The notes under the pieces: generated by a model
The model's database searches: none
Told to the model about the DNA's origin: nothing
What the model saw: the letters and a program-made list of their open reading frames with translations, nothing else
Part shown: positions 53,181-63,252 of the stretch, piece by piece
How the letters are laid out: every line of letters begins with the position of its first letter
How positions within the stretch are numbered: position 1 is the first letter of the stretch
Made by a program: the position numbers and the translations under genes
DNA from: Salinirubellus litoreus
GTDB lineage: Archaea; Halobacteriota; Halobacteria; Halobacteriales; Haloarculaceae
Length of the DNA: 64,000 bases
Assembly: GCF_037335815.1 (NCBI RefSeq)
Contig: NZ_CP147841.1
Span: 1 to 64,000, forward strand
Direction of reading: 5' to 3'

Positions 53181-55115
53181 CAGTCGTCGGTCGCCTCGAT
53201 CCGTGCCTGTCGCCTGGCGGCCCGCTCGACGAACTCGTCGGGGAGTTCGTCGATCTCGCCCGCCTGGACGCCCCAGAGATGGGCGTAGAGGCCGTCCTCG
53301 TCCAGGAGGTCCTCGTGGGAACCCCGCTCGACGATGCGGCCACCTTCGAGGACGACGATGGTGTCGGCGTCCTTGATGGTCGAGAGCCGGTGGGCGATGG
53401 CGAACGTCGTCCGGTCCTCGGTGAGTTCGTCGAGCGAGCGCTGGATGAGCATCTCCGTCTCCGTGTCCACGTCGCTGGTCGCCTCGTCGAGGACGAGGAT
53501 CTCGGGGTCCTTGAGGATGGCCCGGGCGATGGAGATGCGCTGGCGCTGACCGCCCGAGAGTTTCACCCCGCGCTCGCCGACCTCCGTGTCGTAGCCCTCG
53601 GGGAGGTTCGAGATGAAGTCGTGGGCCTCTGCCATCTTCGCGGCCTCGACGATCTCCTCGCGGGTGGCGTCGAACGTCCCGTAGGTGATGTTCTCCGCGA
53701 CGGTGCCGTAGAACAGGAACGTGTCCTGGGAGACGTAGCCGACTCGCTCGCGGAGGCTCGGGATCGTCACGTCCCGGAGGTCCTGGTCGTCGATGGCGAT
53801 GCGCCCCTCGTCGACGTCGTACATCCGGAGGAGGAGTTTGAGGACCGTGGACTTGCCCGCCCCGGTCGGCCCGACGAGCGCCAGCGTCTCGCCGCCGTCG
53901 ACCTCGAAGGAGACGTCCTCGACGATGGGCTCGTCCTCGTCGTAGCCGAACGTCACGTCGTCGTAGACGACACGACCGTCGCTCACGACGAGTTCGTCGG
54001 CGTCGGGGTCCTCCGCGATGCGGGACGGCTCGTCCATCAGCCCGAACAGCCGCGCCGAGGAGGCGTACGCCCGCTGATACATGTTGATTATCTGACCAAA
54101 TTGGGCCATGGGCCAGATGAACCGCTGGGTGAAGAGGATGAACCCGACGAACTGGCCGGGGTGAGTTCGCCGCTGAAGAACAGCGGGGCGCTCCCGGTCG
54201 CCTGGTAGGTCAGCACCCAGGCTCCCCCGAGGACGAACGTGAGCACGAACCCGATGCCGGCCATCACCCGCAGGGCGGGGAAGAACTTGATCCGGGTGCC
54301 GATGGCGTCCCAGTTGGCGTCGAAGTAGCCCTGCGAGACGTCCTCGACGCGCTCGGACTCGAAGTCCTCCGTGTTCGAGGTCTTGATCACCTGCACGCCA
54401 CCGAGGTTGTTCTCCAGTCGGGAGTTGACCTGCCCGACCGACGAGCGGACCTCGGCGTACTTGGGCTGGATCGTCTTGATGAACCGGTAGGTGAAGTACG
54501 CGATGAGCGGGACGACCCCGAGCGTGACGATCGCGAGCTGCCAGTTCCAGTAGAGCAGGATGGCGGCGATGCCGACCACCATCACACCCAGCCGGAACGC
54601 GGAGTTCATCCCGTCGTTCAGGAACCGCTCAGCCTGTTGACGTCGTTCGAGAGGATGGACATCATCTCGCCGGTCTGCTTGTCGGCGAAGAAGTCCATGT
54701 TCAGCCGCTGCATCTTGTCGTACGTGTCGGTCCGGATCGCGTGCTGGATGTGCTGGGCGAAGGAGTTCCACCCCCAGTTGCGGGTCCAGTGGAAGGCCGC
54801 CCCGCCGAAGAACGCGAACGCGATGAGCCCCGCCGAGAGGTAGAGCTGGCCGGTCCTCGTCGCCGGGAGCCACGCCTCGGGGACCAGCGGGATGCTAAAC
54901 GGTCGCTCGTCGTAGAAGATCGAGTCGACCGCCAGCGCGAGCAGCACCGGCGGCATCAGGTCGAGCACCCGGGCGACCACGCTCGACAGCAGCCCGACGG
55001 CGAACGCGCGCCTGTTCTCCCCGCCGTACTCGACGAACAGCCGCCGCATCGGGTCCTCCGCGTTCTCCCGTTGTTCCTCGAACGGGTCGTCCTCGTCGGC
55101 CGTCGCTACATCCAT
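53180..55115 (-). CDS. ABC transporter, fused permease-ATPase, two frameshifts
   Basis: About 645 residues after repair. The first frame (ATG 55115) covers two membrane helices and MDFFADKQTGEMMSILSNDV, a type IV exporter signature; the second, the remaining helices; the third has Walker A GPTGAGKST, LSGGQRQR, Walker B ILVLDEATSDVD and AHRLST. Missing single bases at about 54630 and 54157 explain the breaks. Multidrug or lipid exporter; substrate unknown. Its stop codon abuts the palindromic repeat. Confidence 0.87.
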
Positions 55116-55222
55116 CTACTCTAGTATCGGGGTTCGCCGCGCAAAAGGGTTCGCTTAACTCGATACAAGTTCACACGCCGACACGACGCGAGCGCCACGA
55201 TGACACTCGCTCCGACGGTGAC

Positions 55223-55816
55223 TCACTCTTCGCCCAGATCCTCGATGACGACCCTGTCCCCGGGCTCGACCCCGTGGCGGGTCGTCCACTCGTAGTTCAC
55301 CTCCAGGACGTACTGGCCCTCGCCAGGGTAGCGGTAGTCCTCACCGTCCTCGCCCTCGGGCGGCTCGGGCGCATGGTGGATCGATTTGATCGTCCCGTTC
55401 GCGCCGACGTAGACGATGTCGATACCGAACGACATGTCCCGCATGACGTACGTGAGCTCCCGCTCGGAGTCGTAGGTGAACAGCATCCCCCGATCGGCGG
55501 GGAGCGACTCGGTCTTCGAGAGCCCGGTGTAGCGCTTCTCCGGCGTGTCGGCGACGGCCACCCGTACCGTGCCGAGTTCGGTCCCGTTCCCGTCGAGGAC
55601 GGTCACCGTCGCGTGGTCGTAGCGTCCCTCCGTCGGCGAGGGGGTCGCACCCGCACTCGTACCCGTCCCCTCCGCCGTCCCGGTCGCGGGCGCGTCCGTG
55701 GCTGTCGGCTGGTAGCCCGGCCCCCCGACGAACGGCAGGTACGCGCCGCTGACGACGATGGCACCGCCGGCCAGCAGGATCAGGAGTGCCGTGAGGACGA
55801 GGCCGCTGCGGTTCAC
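55223..55816 (-). CDS. DUF192 family exported protein
   Basis: 197 residues. A hydrophobic N-terminal segment (about 5-28) is followed by a Thr/Ala/Gly-rich linker and the DUF192 domain: VRVAVADTPEKRYTGLSKTE, RGMLFTYDSE, MRDMSFGIDIVYVGANGTI. Probably membrane-anchored and facing outward. Function of DUF192 is not established. ATG at 55816. Confidence 0.85.
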   Translation of the reverse strand: MNRSGLVLTALLILLAGGAIVVSGAYLPFVGGPGYQPTATDAPATGTAEGTGTSAGATPSPTEGRYDHATVTVLDGNGTELGTVRVAVADTPEKRYTGLSKTESLPADRGMLFTYDSERELTYVMRDMSFGIDIVYVGANGTIKSIHHAPEPPEGEDGEDYRYPGEGQYVLEVNYEWTTRHGVEPGDRVVIEDLGEE

Positions 55817-56027
55817 ACCCGATGTGGGAGGGCGACGCGCCTAAGCGTTCCGCCAGCGTCCGGCAAGATCGACCCTCTCAGGCCTGTGCGGACGAGCGTG
55901 AATTCGTCCGTTTCCCACCCCGTCGGAGGCGAGGGGGAGTGATCTGGAGTCGATCGAGCGGCCGCATTAGTATTGTGAATTAGCCCGTTTTCTCCGAATC
56001 ATTCTCGTAGCCTGGGAACGTGCTAGT

Positions 56028-56038
56028 ATGTATATATC
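56028..56038 (+). promoter_or_regulatory. TATA box of the Tat-exported repeat protein
   Basis: tatgtatatatc at about 56028-56039, roughly 35-45 bp before the GTG at 56072. Strong AT-rich patch in a GC-rich region. Confidence 0.5.
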
Positions 56039-56071
56039 TGCCCGTACCGAGCCTATTAGAGGTGATCGGAA

Positions 56072-58164
56072 GTGACTATCACGAACCACGGAGAGGAGAG
56101 TAGAGATCGAACAGGACACGACGGCACCGGGTGCGGACGCCCGAGGCGGACGTTCCTGAAGGGGGTCGGACTCCTGGGTGCGGGCGCGGTGTTCGGACCG
56201 TCGCTGGCGTCGCCGGTCGGTGCCACCCCGGAGTCGTCGATACCGTCCCTGGCGGCGGCACTGGACACCCCGGCGTTGGGAACCGAGTTCGAGGTGACGT
56301 ACGGTGGGGGAGGCGAGGATCGGTTCTCCGACGTCGTCCAGGCGAGCGATGGCGGCTACGTACTCACCGGAATCACCAGGTCCCCGAGGGGCGACCGCCG
56401 GGGGCTCGTGGTCAAGACTGACGACGAGGGGGCGATCGAGTGGGAGTGGGTGGACACCGACCGGAACCCGAGCATCCTCCGGACGGTCGTCGAACTCGAC
56501 GACGGCTACATCTTCGGTGGGCAGGCCAACGGCACGAGTCTGGTCACGTATCGGTACTGGCTCCTGAAGACGGACTTCGACGGGAACGTCCTGTGGGAGC
56601 GGACGTACGGAGTCCCCGGCTACTATGCGAACGCGCGCGCCGCGATCCCGACCGCAGACGGCGGGTTCGCCATCGCTGGGGAGGCCGCGCCGTCCGGGAA
56701 GGGGATCGATTTCTACCTCGTCAAGACCGACGGCAACGGCGATCAGGAATGGGCGAGGAGCTACGGTTCTAGCGGGTACGAGAGCGCGGAGGCCCTCCTC
56801 CAGACGGCCGACGGCGGGTTCCTCCTCGGCGGCCGGGCGAACGACCAGTACCTCGTTCGGACGGACGCGGACGGAAACGAACAGTGGCGGAAACGGTTCA
56901 GACGATCGGGCATTCAACGGATTACGGCGCTCGCCGCGGCGTCCGACGGATACCTCCTCGCGGGGTGGACCACTCACGAGACGGCCGGCGGTGAGGACGT
57001 CTACCTCGTCAAGACGGACTTCGACGGGAACGTCCTGTGGGAGCGGACGTACGGGGGCACGGGTGACGATCGTGCGCTGGGTCTCACCACCACCGCCGAC
57101 GGTGGGTTCGTACTGGTGGGAGAGACGAGGTCGTTCGGTGCCGGGAGCCGGGACGGATACCTGGTCAAAGTCGACGCGGACGGAACCGAACAGCTGACGG
57201 CGACGTTCGGGGGGGTCAACGACGACACGTTCAAGAGAGTCGTCGAGACGAGCGACTCCGGGTACGCCGTGGTCGGGCAGACGCGATCGGCGGGGGCGGG
57301 GATTTCGACGCCTGGCTGGTGAAGACTGAGCCCGTCTCGTCCGGCCCTTCCCCGCCCGATTCCATCCCGTTCACCGCCACTGTCGAGTGCGACACGGCAC
57401 GCCCCGCACGCGTCACGGTCACGAACGTGAGCGACGTCACCTACGAACTCCGGGACATCGACTCGGCGGGGATCGACGCCCTCACCGGTCGACCCCTCCT
57501 CGAACCCGGTGAGACGTACACGATGGATCACCTCCCGAACGGGGTCGCCGTCTTCCGGGCGTTCGAGCCCGGGACGAACACGCCGATCGGTCCTCGACGG
57601 CGGGTCGAGATCGACTGTCCCCAGCCCCTCGAAGTGGCCGTTCGCGGGCGGAGGATCGACATCACGAACGGTGGCGGTCGGACCGTCCAGGTCCGCGACC
57701 TCGACGCCAGGGGCGGCAACCTCCTCACCGGTCGGCCCCGGCTGGACCCCGGTGAGGTACTGACGAAGCGTGGCGTCGCTCCCGACAGCTACTACGTCCA
57801 GGCGTGGGACGGCGGCGAGAATGCCCGGCTCGCGCCGCCGATCGAGGTGGTCGTCGAGGACGACGAGGCGTTCTTCGACGTCGAGTACGTCGCGACCGGT
57901 TCGAGCACCAACGCGGGCGACGAGTATCGGATAGACGTGGGTATCACGAACACCGGCACGGAGCCCGGAATGCGGCGGGTCGAGCTCAGATTCGACGACG
58001 AGGTCGTCGCGACGAGGGAACTAGAACTGGACGCGTCGGCCTCGACCGGGATCAGGTTCGTCCTCCCGGGCGAGCGGACCATCGAGTTCGAGCCCAACCG
58101 GTCCTACACCGTGACAGCCGACACCGGTGACGATACCGGGTCGACCGAGAAGTACGTCCTCTAG
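56072..58164 (+). CDS. Large Tat-exported beta-propeller-like repeat protein, frameshifted
   Basis: About 697 residues after repair. A Tat signal (PRRTFLKGVGLLGAGAV, residues 24-40) starts it. Residues 60-410 hold about seven copies of a DGGY/F...KTD-DGN-W-TYGG pattern, likely propeller blades. Missing one G at 57297-57300 splits it; after AGAGG the second frame continues FDAWLVKTE and then about 280 residues of beta-rich C-terminal domains (TVTNVSDVTYELRDIDSAG; VRDLDARGGNLLTG, related repeats). A secreted or surface protein; ligand unknown. The GTG start is leaderless-like. Confidence 0.8.
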
Positions 58165-58469
58165 CCACGATCCCTGGCATCGCCGGCCGGTTCGTGATCC
58201 CCGAGCGGACCGAACCCGGATGGGAGTCGCTTGCTCCTCGCGTCCGCTCCTCGCATCGGGACCGGCCGGATTTTGAACCGGAGCCGTTCCGCTCCCTCCG
58301 TTCTCTCCACGGCAGGGTTCGAATCGGCCGGCCGTGCGGTTCGCTCGTTACGTCGGTTCACGGCTCCCTACGGTCGCCGTTCACACGAGGTTCTCGCTCT
58401 GCTCGAACCTCGCTGTTCCTCGCAGAACCGCTATGGGACCGCCCGGATTGAAGCCGAGTCGATTTCGGG
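58165..58469. other. Element boundary with tRNA-3'-end-like fragments
   Basis: 305 bases. On the minus strand, 58435-58456 and 58256-58280 both read as T-arm plus acceptor remnants ending ggtccc. On the plus strand, gcagggttcgaatcggcc (near 58313) is another T-loop-like word. No complete tRNA is present. The location next to an integrase gene suggests an attachment site. Confidence 0.5.
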
Positions 58470-59579
58470 TCACTGGTCCTCACCCCCCTCGTCGAAATCG
58501 AGCCGATCAAGGTACGGTCGCCGCCGCTTTTCCATCTCCTCAACGTACTCCGGTTTGTCGTAGTGCTTCTCAATCATGCTCACTGAGGTGTCCGCCCGCT
58601 CGGCGACGACGTCGGCCGGGATCTCCTGGTTCCGCATCCAAGTGATCGCGCCGGTGCGGACCTGATGTGGGCTCCGAGAGGACGGGCACTTACTGGCCGT
58701 CGAGTAGGTGAGGAACTCGCACGTCTCCCTGTCGTTTCCGTGCGGACAGTCAGAATGGAGACAGGGAACGGTGGCGAGGTACATCCACCCCCGGATTCCG
58801 CCGAGCGAGGGGCGGCCTCGTTGCCCGGTGAAGAGTGGTCGCCGGCCGTAGTCGTCTCGGATCTCGACGCGGTTCTCCTCGATGTAAGCATCGAGGACGG
58901 CACACGCCTCAGCTGGGAGGGCGACGGCTCGCTCCCCCTTGTAATTGTTCTTCAGCGGCGTTTCCTCGCTCGGCCGGTGATGATACTCAAGGTACTGCTC
59001 GTCGGAGTGGTAGTCCCTGAGATCGAGCCCCCGGATCGCCCCGTTCCGCGGAGGGCCACCGAACCACGTCAGTGTGAGGAGTGCGTGGGCTCGCGAGTGT
59101 CGCTCTCGCGGGTCGTTCTGATAGTAGGTGAACAGCCGTTTTGCGTCCTCCTCGTCGAGCTTAGTCTCGTCGACGTCAGCCTCAGGCGGTACCGTCGGTG
59201 GTTCGACCTTCTCCGGGAGACTCTCGTCGACGAGATCGCTCCGCGCACAATACTCGAAAAAGTTCTCGAGCGTCCCGAGCTCGTTGTTGAGAGTGACCAC
59301 CTCGAGGCCCTCCGCGCGGCGGTAGGCCTCGTAGGATTTGAGATCCCAGCCGGTGATGTCGCGGATCGAGTCGAGCCCCTCGGCCTCGCACCACTCGATA
59401 AAGTGCTTAAGCCGATAGTGGTAGGCCGAGACCGTCGACTCGGCCATCGAAACGCGGAGTTTGTCGAGCCAGTATTCGCGGACCTCTCGCGGAGAGAGGT
59501 CGGGAATCCGATCCCCACCGTCGGCCGTCGGTGCGATTCTAATGCGGTAGCTCCCTGGATTGGTGCATGATTCACTCAT
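58470..59579 (-). CDS. Tyrosine recombinase (phage/provirus-type integrase)
   Basis: 369 residues. An N-terminal SAM-like core-binding domain (about 28-125), then the catalytic domain: Arg178 in GGPPRNGAIRGL, lysine near 211-214, HQVR at 305-308, and the nucleophile Tyr340 in IEKHYDKPEY. Four cysteines between 273 and 298 may bind zinc, as in other haloarchaeal integrases. The ATG overlaps the stop of the upstream 57-residue gene (TAATG). It would catalyse integration and excision at the tRNA-like boundary just downstream. Confidence 0.92.
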   Translation of the reverse strand: MSESCTNPGSYRIRIAPTADGGDRIPDLSPREVREYWLDKLRVSMAESTVSAYHYRLKHFIEWCEAEGLDSIRDITGWDLKSYEAYRRAEGLEVVTLNNELGTLENFFEYCARSDLVDESLPEKVEPPTVPPEADVDETKLDEEDAKRLFTYYQNDPRERHSRAHALLTLTWFGGPPRNGAIRGLDLRDYHSDEQYLEYHHRPSEETPLKNNYKGERAVALPAEACAVLDAYIEENRVEIRDDYGRRPLFTGQRGRPSLGGIRGWMYLATVPCLHSDCPHGNDRETCEFLTYSTASKCPSSRSPHQVRTGAITWMRNQEIPADVVAERADTSVSMIEKHYDKPEYVEEMEKRRRPYLDRLDFDEGGEDQ

Positions 59580-59752
59580 TAGTCGTAGACCTCCTGCAGG
59601 TACTCCGCCCTATGGCGCGGACAGAGCGTTCTCGACTCTTTACCGGTATCCGGCTCTACTCTGGCGATAAGCTCCGATTCGTCACACGTCGCTACTTCGC
59701 ATTCCGCGCTTTCGAGCGAGGTGATCGTCGCGATCGGATCAGGGGTGGGCAT
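59579..59752 (-). CDS. Small zinc-finger-like protein (57 aa), integrase operon
   Basis: Short frame from ATG 59752 to TAA at 59579-59581. It reads MPTPDPIATITSLESA, then CEVATCDESELIA, and ends TLCPRHRAEYLQEVYD. The C-x4-C ... C-x2-H pattern matches the upstream gene product. Its start overlaps the previous stop by one base and its stop overlaps the integrase start by one base. The tight coupling and the shared motif support a real gene; the function is unknown, perhaps a recombination directionality or regulatory factor. Confidence 0.65.
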   Translation of the reverse strand: MPTPDPIATITSLESAECEVATCDESELIARVEPDTGKESRTLCPRHRAEYLQEVYD

Positions 59753-59934
59753 CAGGACGACACCCTCAGGTAATGCTTGCGATGGTACCGACAGAGCGGC
59801 ACACTCTCCCCGTCGGCACCTTCTACACGGTGGACGTCCCTGCGTGAGTAGCAGTTCGGAGCGGCACAGAGGCTCGAGGAGACTCGATGCGGCTTATTGT
59901 CGATCTCTGGGTCGTCGTTTACGCTGGCAGACAT
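59752..59934 (-). CDS. Small zinc-finger-like protein (60 aa), integrase operon
   Basis: 60 residues: SSSLCAAPNCYSRRDVHRVE and SVPLCRYHRKHYLRVSS. A C-x4-C pair and a C-x2-H pair spaced by about 20 residues, as in the next gene, so the two are paralogues. Stop and next start overlap by one base (TGATG). First or second gene of the integrase operon. Confidence 0.6.
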   Translation of the reverse strand: MSASVNDDPEIDNKPHRVSSSLCAAPNCYSRRDVHRVEGADGESVPLCRYHRKHYLRVSS

Positions 59935-60177
59935 TGCTAGCTTCTGGGACCCGGTTTGATTGGCACCGGAGAGCCCGGACCCACCAAGGAGGGTATGACA
60001 GACGGGGCGCTAACCGCCCCGAAATCTCTTTGAACCCAGATGCCCAACGCTCGGACACGGGATTCACCCCTCCAGGTGGTCCCTGGTTCGGCGATCGGGG
60101 CACGCGCTTTACTAGGCATGGTGCCCCGCGCCGTTCAGTTCTAATCACTGTCGAGTTGTACCTATCATGACCTGCTC

Positions 60178-60318
60178 TTATTCGTTAGTCTCGTAGTCGC
60201 TCACCATGTGTTCTAAGAGCTCTCCATAGGACTGTCCGCCCGTTTTGAGGCGGCGCAGCCGGTCACGAAGGGCAGGCCGTACAGCGATCGTCGTGTATCG
60301 GTTCTTGCCTTGTGACAC
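60178..60318 (-). CDS. Ribbon-helix-helix-like small protein (46 aa)
   Basis: From GTG 60318: MSQGKNRYTTIAVRPALRDR, then LRRLKTGGQSYGELLEHMV and an acidic end. The pattern of a short strand (TTIAVRP) followed by two helices fits the RHH/CopG DNA-binding fold. A TATA-like run (tatataagttatatt on the minus strand) lies about 30 bp upstream, with an inverted repeat ccctctatagagg between them, suggesting autoregulation. Typical provirus or plasmid regulator. Confidence 0.65.
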   Translation of the reverse strand: MSQGKNRYTTIAVRPALRDRLRRLKTGGQSYGELLEHMVSDYETNE

Positions 60319-60765
60319 AGAATCCCTCTATAGGGAGGGAGAATATAACTTATATGGAACTTCCTGTTTTATATCTACCTGTCATATCTTCTTGAGCAGG
60401 AAGAGAGTTACAGATCGAAAATGAGGAGAAGCGAGGGTCTCAGAGGAGACGGGGAACAGGGGGAAGGAGATAGCACGGGAAGCTACGTATCAAAAACAGT
60501 AGGAACCGGATCAAGTAGGTCACGGGAGTTTGCCTGAAGCGTAGGAAGCTCTTGTGCTACCCTCATTCCCCGCTACATCCTCGAGAGGTTATCGCACGTC
60601 CTATTTGATCATTACCGCTGTTGCGCCTTCTCTATCAGTTCCATATATCCGACTCATTGCATTCGATGTGCTGTATATAGAGGATATATTCAGCAAGCGG
60701 GAAAATAGAGCGAGGAAATCTAACCGGTAAATGTAATACATGAGGCACTATTGATATAAGAGGTA
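60319..60765. other. Low-GC intergenic region
   Basis: 447 bases. The left end holds the promoter of the RHH-like gene, including an inverted repeat at 60325-60340. The right end has the AT-rich promoter region of the next gene (gtaatacatgaggcactattgatataag in part: attgatataag, about 60748-60758). No supportable gene in between. Confidence 0.5.
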
Positions 60766-62475
60766 ATGGTGGGGCTGGAGGATGATTGGCGGAAATGGGT
60801 CGTACTCGCCCTACTGCTGATTGGGTTAACCGGAGTCGCCTACTGTCTCGGTTACACAATCTCCGGCACTGAGGAATCGATTCTAAATACCTTGGCTAGG
60901 GCTCAGGCAGCGATTTTCGCTATTGTATTCTCTGTCCTCATCCTCGGTGTTCGATTATCCGCCTCCAGTTACTCACCACGGCTTGCCTCCGCGTTCAGTT
61001 CAGATCCAGCCTACAAATGGGCCGTTGGAATATTCGCTATCTCGATCGGCTTTGATGTCGCTGTCCTCTACCTCATCGATCTCGTTTCGGATTTCCGGTT
61101 AACTATTTTCGTTCACACAGCATTTTTCCTAGCTATTGGTTCGTTCTGGACTATGTACGAATTTGTCAATGAGACACTCGAGAAAACGACTCCAGAAGGA
61201 ATTCTCGACCAAATAAGCGATAATCTAGCCCCAGAACACATTATCTCTGAATCAGAGGCTTCAGCTGAAGATCCGACTAACCGAGATCCCTTCCTCACCC
61301 TAATCTCAGTCATCCGGTCTTCAATAGAGCAATCTGACCGGGTCAGCGCCAAAATCGGATTAGACATACTCGCCGACCGAATCAACGACTTACTGGAAAC
61401 AGGCTCAGAGGAGGTTTTCAGAGAAGAATCCCCTGTAGACAAATCGCTGGAAAACGTCTGCGTGGATCAGCTATCACACATTGTTGAAGACGCCGTAGAT
61501 GAAGACTTGACCCAAACCGCGATAGAAGTCACGAATACAGCAGAGTCGATCGGTGAAACAGCGATTGAGGAGGAAGTAGAACGACCTCTTGAGCACGTTC
61601 TTGAAGGCCAAACCGATCTAGTCAACTTACTCGGATTTGCACAAAGTGAGGAACGTGTCCGGAGGGACGCTATCGACACGTCTCGAGGATTAATCTCGGA
61701 TTCAATTGATGCCGAGTTGTGGTATCCGGCAGCAGTCGGAACTAGGAGATTGGGTTGGAGATCTGCTGCTTCAGTGATGAAGCGTGGTGGCGACCAGCGA
61801 CAAGATGAACGGTACACTACCCTGTTGATTAATGGATTCCCGAAGTATTTGAGGGATCTACTCCAGTCCGACAAAGAACTCACTGAATACCAGACTACTG
61901 CATGGCACTATAGATCATTAGAAGATGTTGACCCAGCCGATTTGCTAAGCTGGGCGTGCTACAAATCGATGACCGAATTAACCTCTGCAGCTGTAAGGTA
62001 CGAGATCAAAACTGAAAGACCATTTCTCAACTGGAAGCACGCGACCCACGGATGGGTGGAAGGTTTCGAAGAGCTTTACGAATCAGATCTAGAGACCCTG
62101 ACTCGGATATGGATGGGTACAGTTCTCTACTTAGATTATCTTGAGTCAGAAACCGGCCCGGTTGTCTTGAATGACGTCGATCCCCACCGCCTATACATGA
62201 AGGATTATGGCTTTACAGTGGACACTATTGATTCTATTCTCGATGGTGACATTGACGCGAGAATACGGATGGATTCTTACCCAGGAGGACCTAATCCGAT
62301 CGATTCTGGCGGCATTAATTATACTGTGCCGATTATCAGAGACCCCGATCAGACGTTCCAAGAGTTTCTTGAACATCAGAGATCAGTGTATGAGGCCGTA
62401 GATAGCTCCGCGGGAGGACGCGTTGGTGGTTTTTGGGACCTTGATATAGATGATCTGGACGACAATAAAGAGTGA
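60766..62475 (+). CDS. Membrane protein of unknown function, DUF2254-like N-terminus
   Basis: 569 residues, about 47% GC. Four membrane helices lie in residues 12-130, with RAQAAIFAIVFSVLILGVRL and YSPRLASAFSSDPAYKW, resembling the DUF2254 start. The remaining 440 residues are soluble and mostly helical, with no motif I recognise. It is the largest cargo gene of the integrated element. Defence, exclusion or regulatory roles are all possible; none is shown. Confidence 0.7.
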   Translation: MVGLEDDWRKWVVLALLLIGLTGVAYCLGYTISGTEESILNTLARAQAAIFAIVFSVLILGVRLSASSYSPRLASAFSSDPAYKWAVGIFAISIGFDVAVLYLIDLVSDFRLTIFVHTAFFLAIGSFWTMYEFVNETLEKTTPEGILDQISDNLAPEHIISESEASAEDPTNRDPFLTLISVIRSSIEQSDRVSAKIGLDILADRINDLLETGSEEVFREESPVDKSLENVCVDQLSHIVEDAVDEDLTQTAIEVTNTAESIGETAIEEEVERPLEHVLEGQTDLVNLLGFAQSEERVRRDAIDTSRGLISDSIDAELWYPAAVGTRRLGWRSAASVMKRGGDQRQDERYTTLLINGFPKYLRDLLQSDKELTEYQTTAWHYRSLEDVDPADLLSWACYKSMTELTSAAVRYEIKTERPFLNWKHATHGWVEGFEELYESDLETLTRIWMGTVLYLDYLESETGPVVLNDVDPHRLYMKDYGFTVDTIDSILDGDIDARIRMDSYPGGPNPIDSGGINYTVPIIRDPDQTFQEFLEHQRSVYEAVDSSAGGRVGGFWDLDIDDLDDNKE

Positions 62476-62601
62476 TTTGCAGAGAGGATATCAAGGATTA
62501 TGGATTCAAATTATTGTGATATCCGTTTCCTTTTCTCGGAAATTGAAACCAAGCTTGTTAATCCGAACACTCGGTTCTCCAGCAGGTTATAATGCTCCTC
62601 A

Positions 62602-63252
62602 TTAGAGGCCGTAGAGATCCGTCCGCTTCAGTGCGCGATCGACCGTCGGCCGGGACGTCCCGAGCTCCCGAGCGGCCTGTCGCTTGCTTATCTCCTCCTT
62701 TTGCACCATGTCGAGGACGGTCACCACATGGTCATAGTTCTCGCCCTCGAGGAGCCGACCGTCCTCCTTCTGAAAGCCGAGCGGCGGCCGGCCGTGGTGA
62801 TAGTTCTCCTCCCGCTGTCGCGCCGCTATGCCCTCCCGAGTCCGCTGCTGGACCATCTCCGCCTCGAGTTCGGCGAACACGCCCAGCAGCCGAAAGAGCG
62901 CCTTCTGATATGGGTCGTTGTCGTCCGGCCTCATCGTCAGTCCCTCCGCGAGGATATGGAGCTCCGCCCTACCGTCCGCGACGCGCTCTGCGGTCCGATC
63001 GAGGTCTCGGATCGACCGGGAAATACGCGACACGCTGTTGACCACGACTGCGTCGATTGTGCCGGCGTCGACGTTGTTCATCAACTCCCGGTACCCTCGA
63101 CGAGCGGTGTCGGTCCCAGTTGACCGGTCGCGGTAGACCTCGATGTCGGAGAGCGCAGCGCCGAGCCGAGTCTGAGCGTATTCCGTGGTCGCGTCGATCT
63201 GTCGCTCAAGGCTTTGATCATCGGTCGAGACGCGGCAGTAGCAGGCAATCAT
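62602..63252 (-). CDS. Serine recombinase (resolvase/invertase family)
   Basis: 216 residues. YCRVSTDDQSLERQ carries Ser9, the nucleophile; VVVNSVSRISRSIRDLDR and the E-helix QKALFRLLGVFAELEAEM complete the catalytic domain; a C-terminal HTH (SKRQAARELGTSRPTVDRAL) binds DNA. Acts in resolution or inversion of the element, or in a second mobile unit. ATG at 63252. Confidence 0.92.
   Translation of the reverse strand: MIACYCRVSTDDQSLERQIDATTEYAQTRLGAALSDIEVYRDRSTGTDTARRGYRELMNNVDAGTIDAVVVNSVSRISRSIRDLDRTAERVADGRAELHILAEGLTMRPDDNDPYQKALFRLLGVFAELEAEMVQQRTREGIAARQREENYHHGRPPLGFQKEDGRLLEGENYDHVVTVLDMVQKEEISKRQAARELGTSRPTVDRALKRTDLYGL

Noticed and set aside
58256..58456. Intact tRNA gene at the element boundary
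   Set aside because: Only T-arm/acceptor-like pieces are present; no D-arm or anticodon arm can be folded with them.
59937..60119. 60-residue minus-strand frame upstream of the zinc-finger genes
   Set aside because: No motif, promoter or coupling is visible; the stop lies close before the next start but without overlap. I could not support it.
60635..60859. Minus-strand frame overlapping the start of the large membrane gene
   Set aside because: It overlaps the promoter and first helix of a better-supported gene and has no motif.
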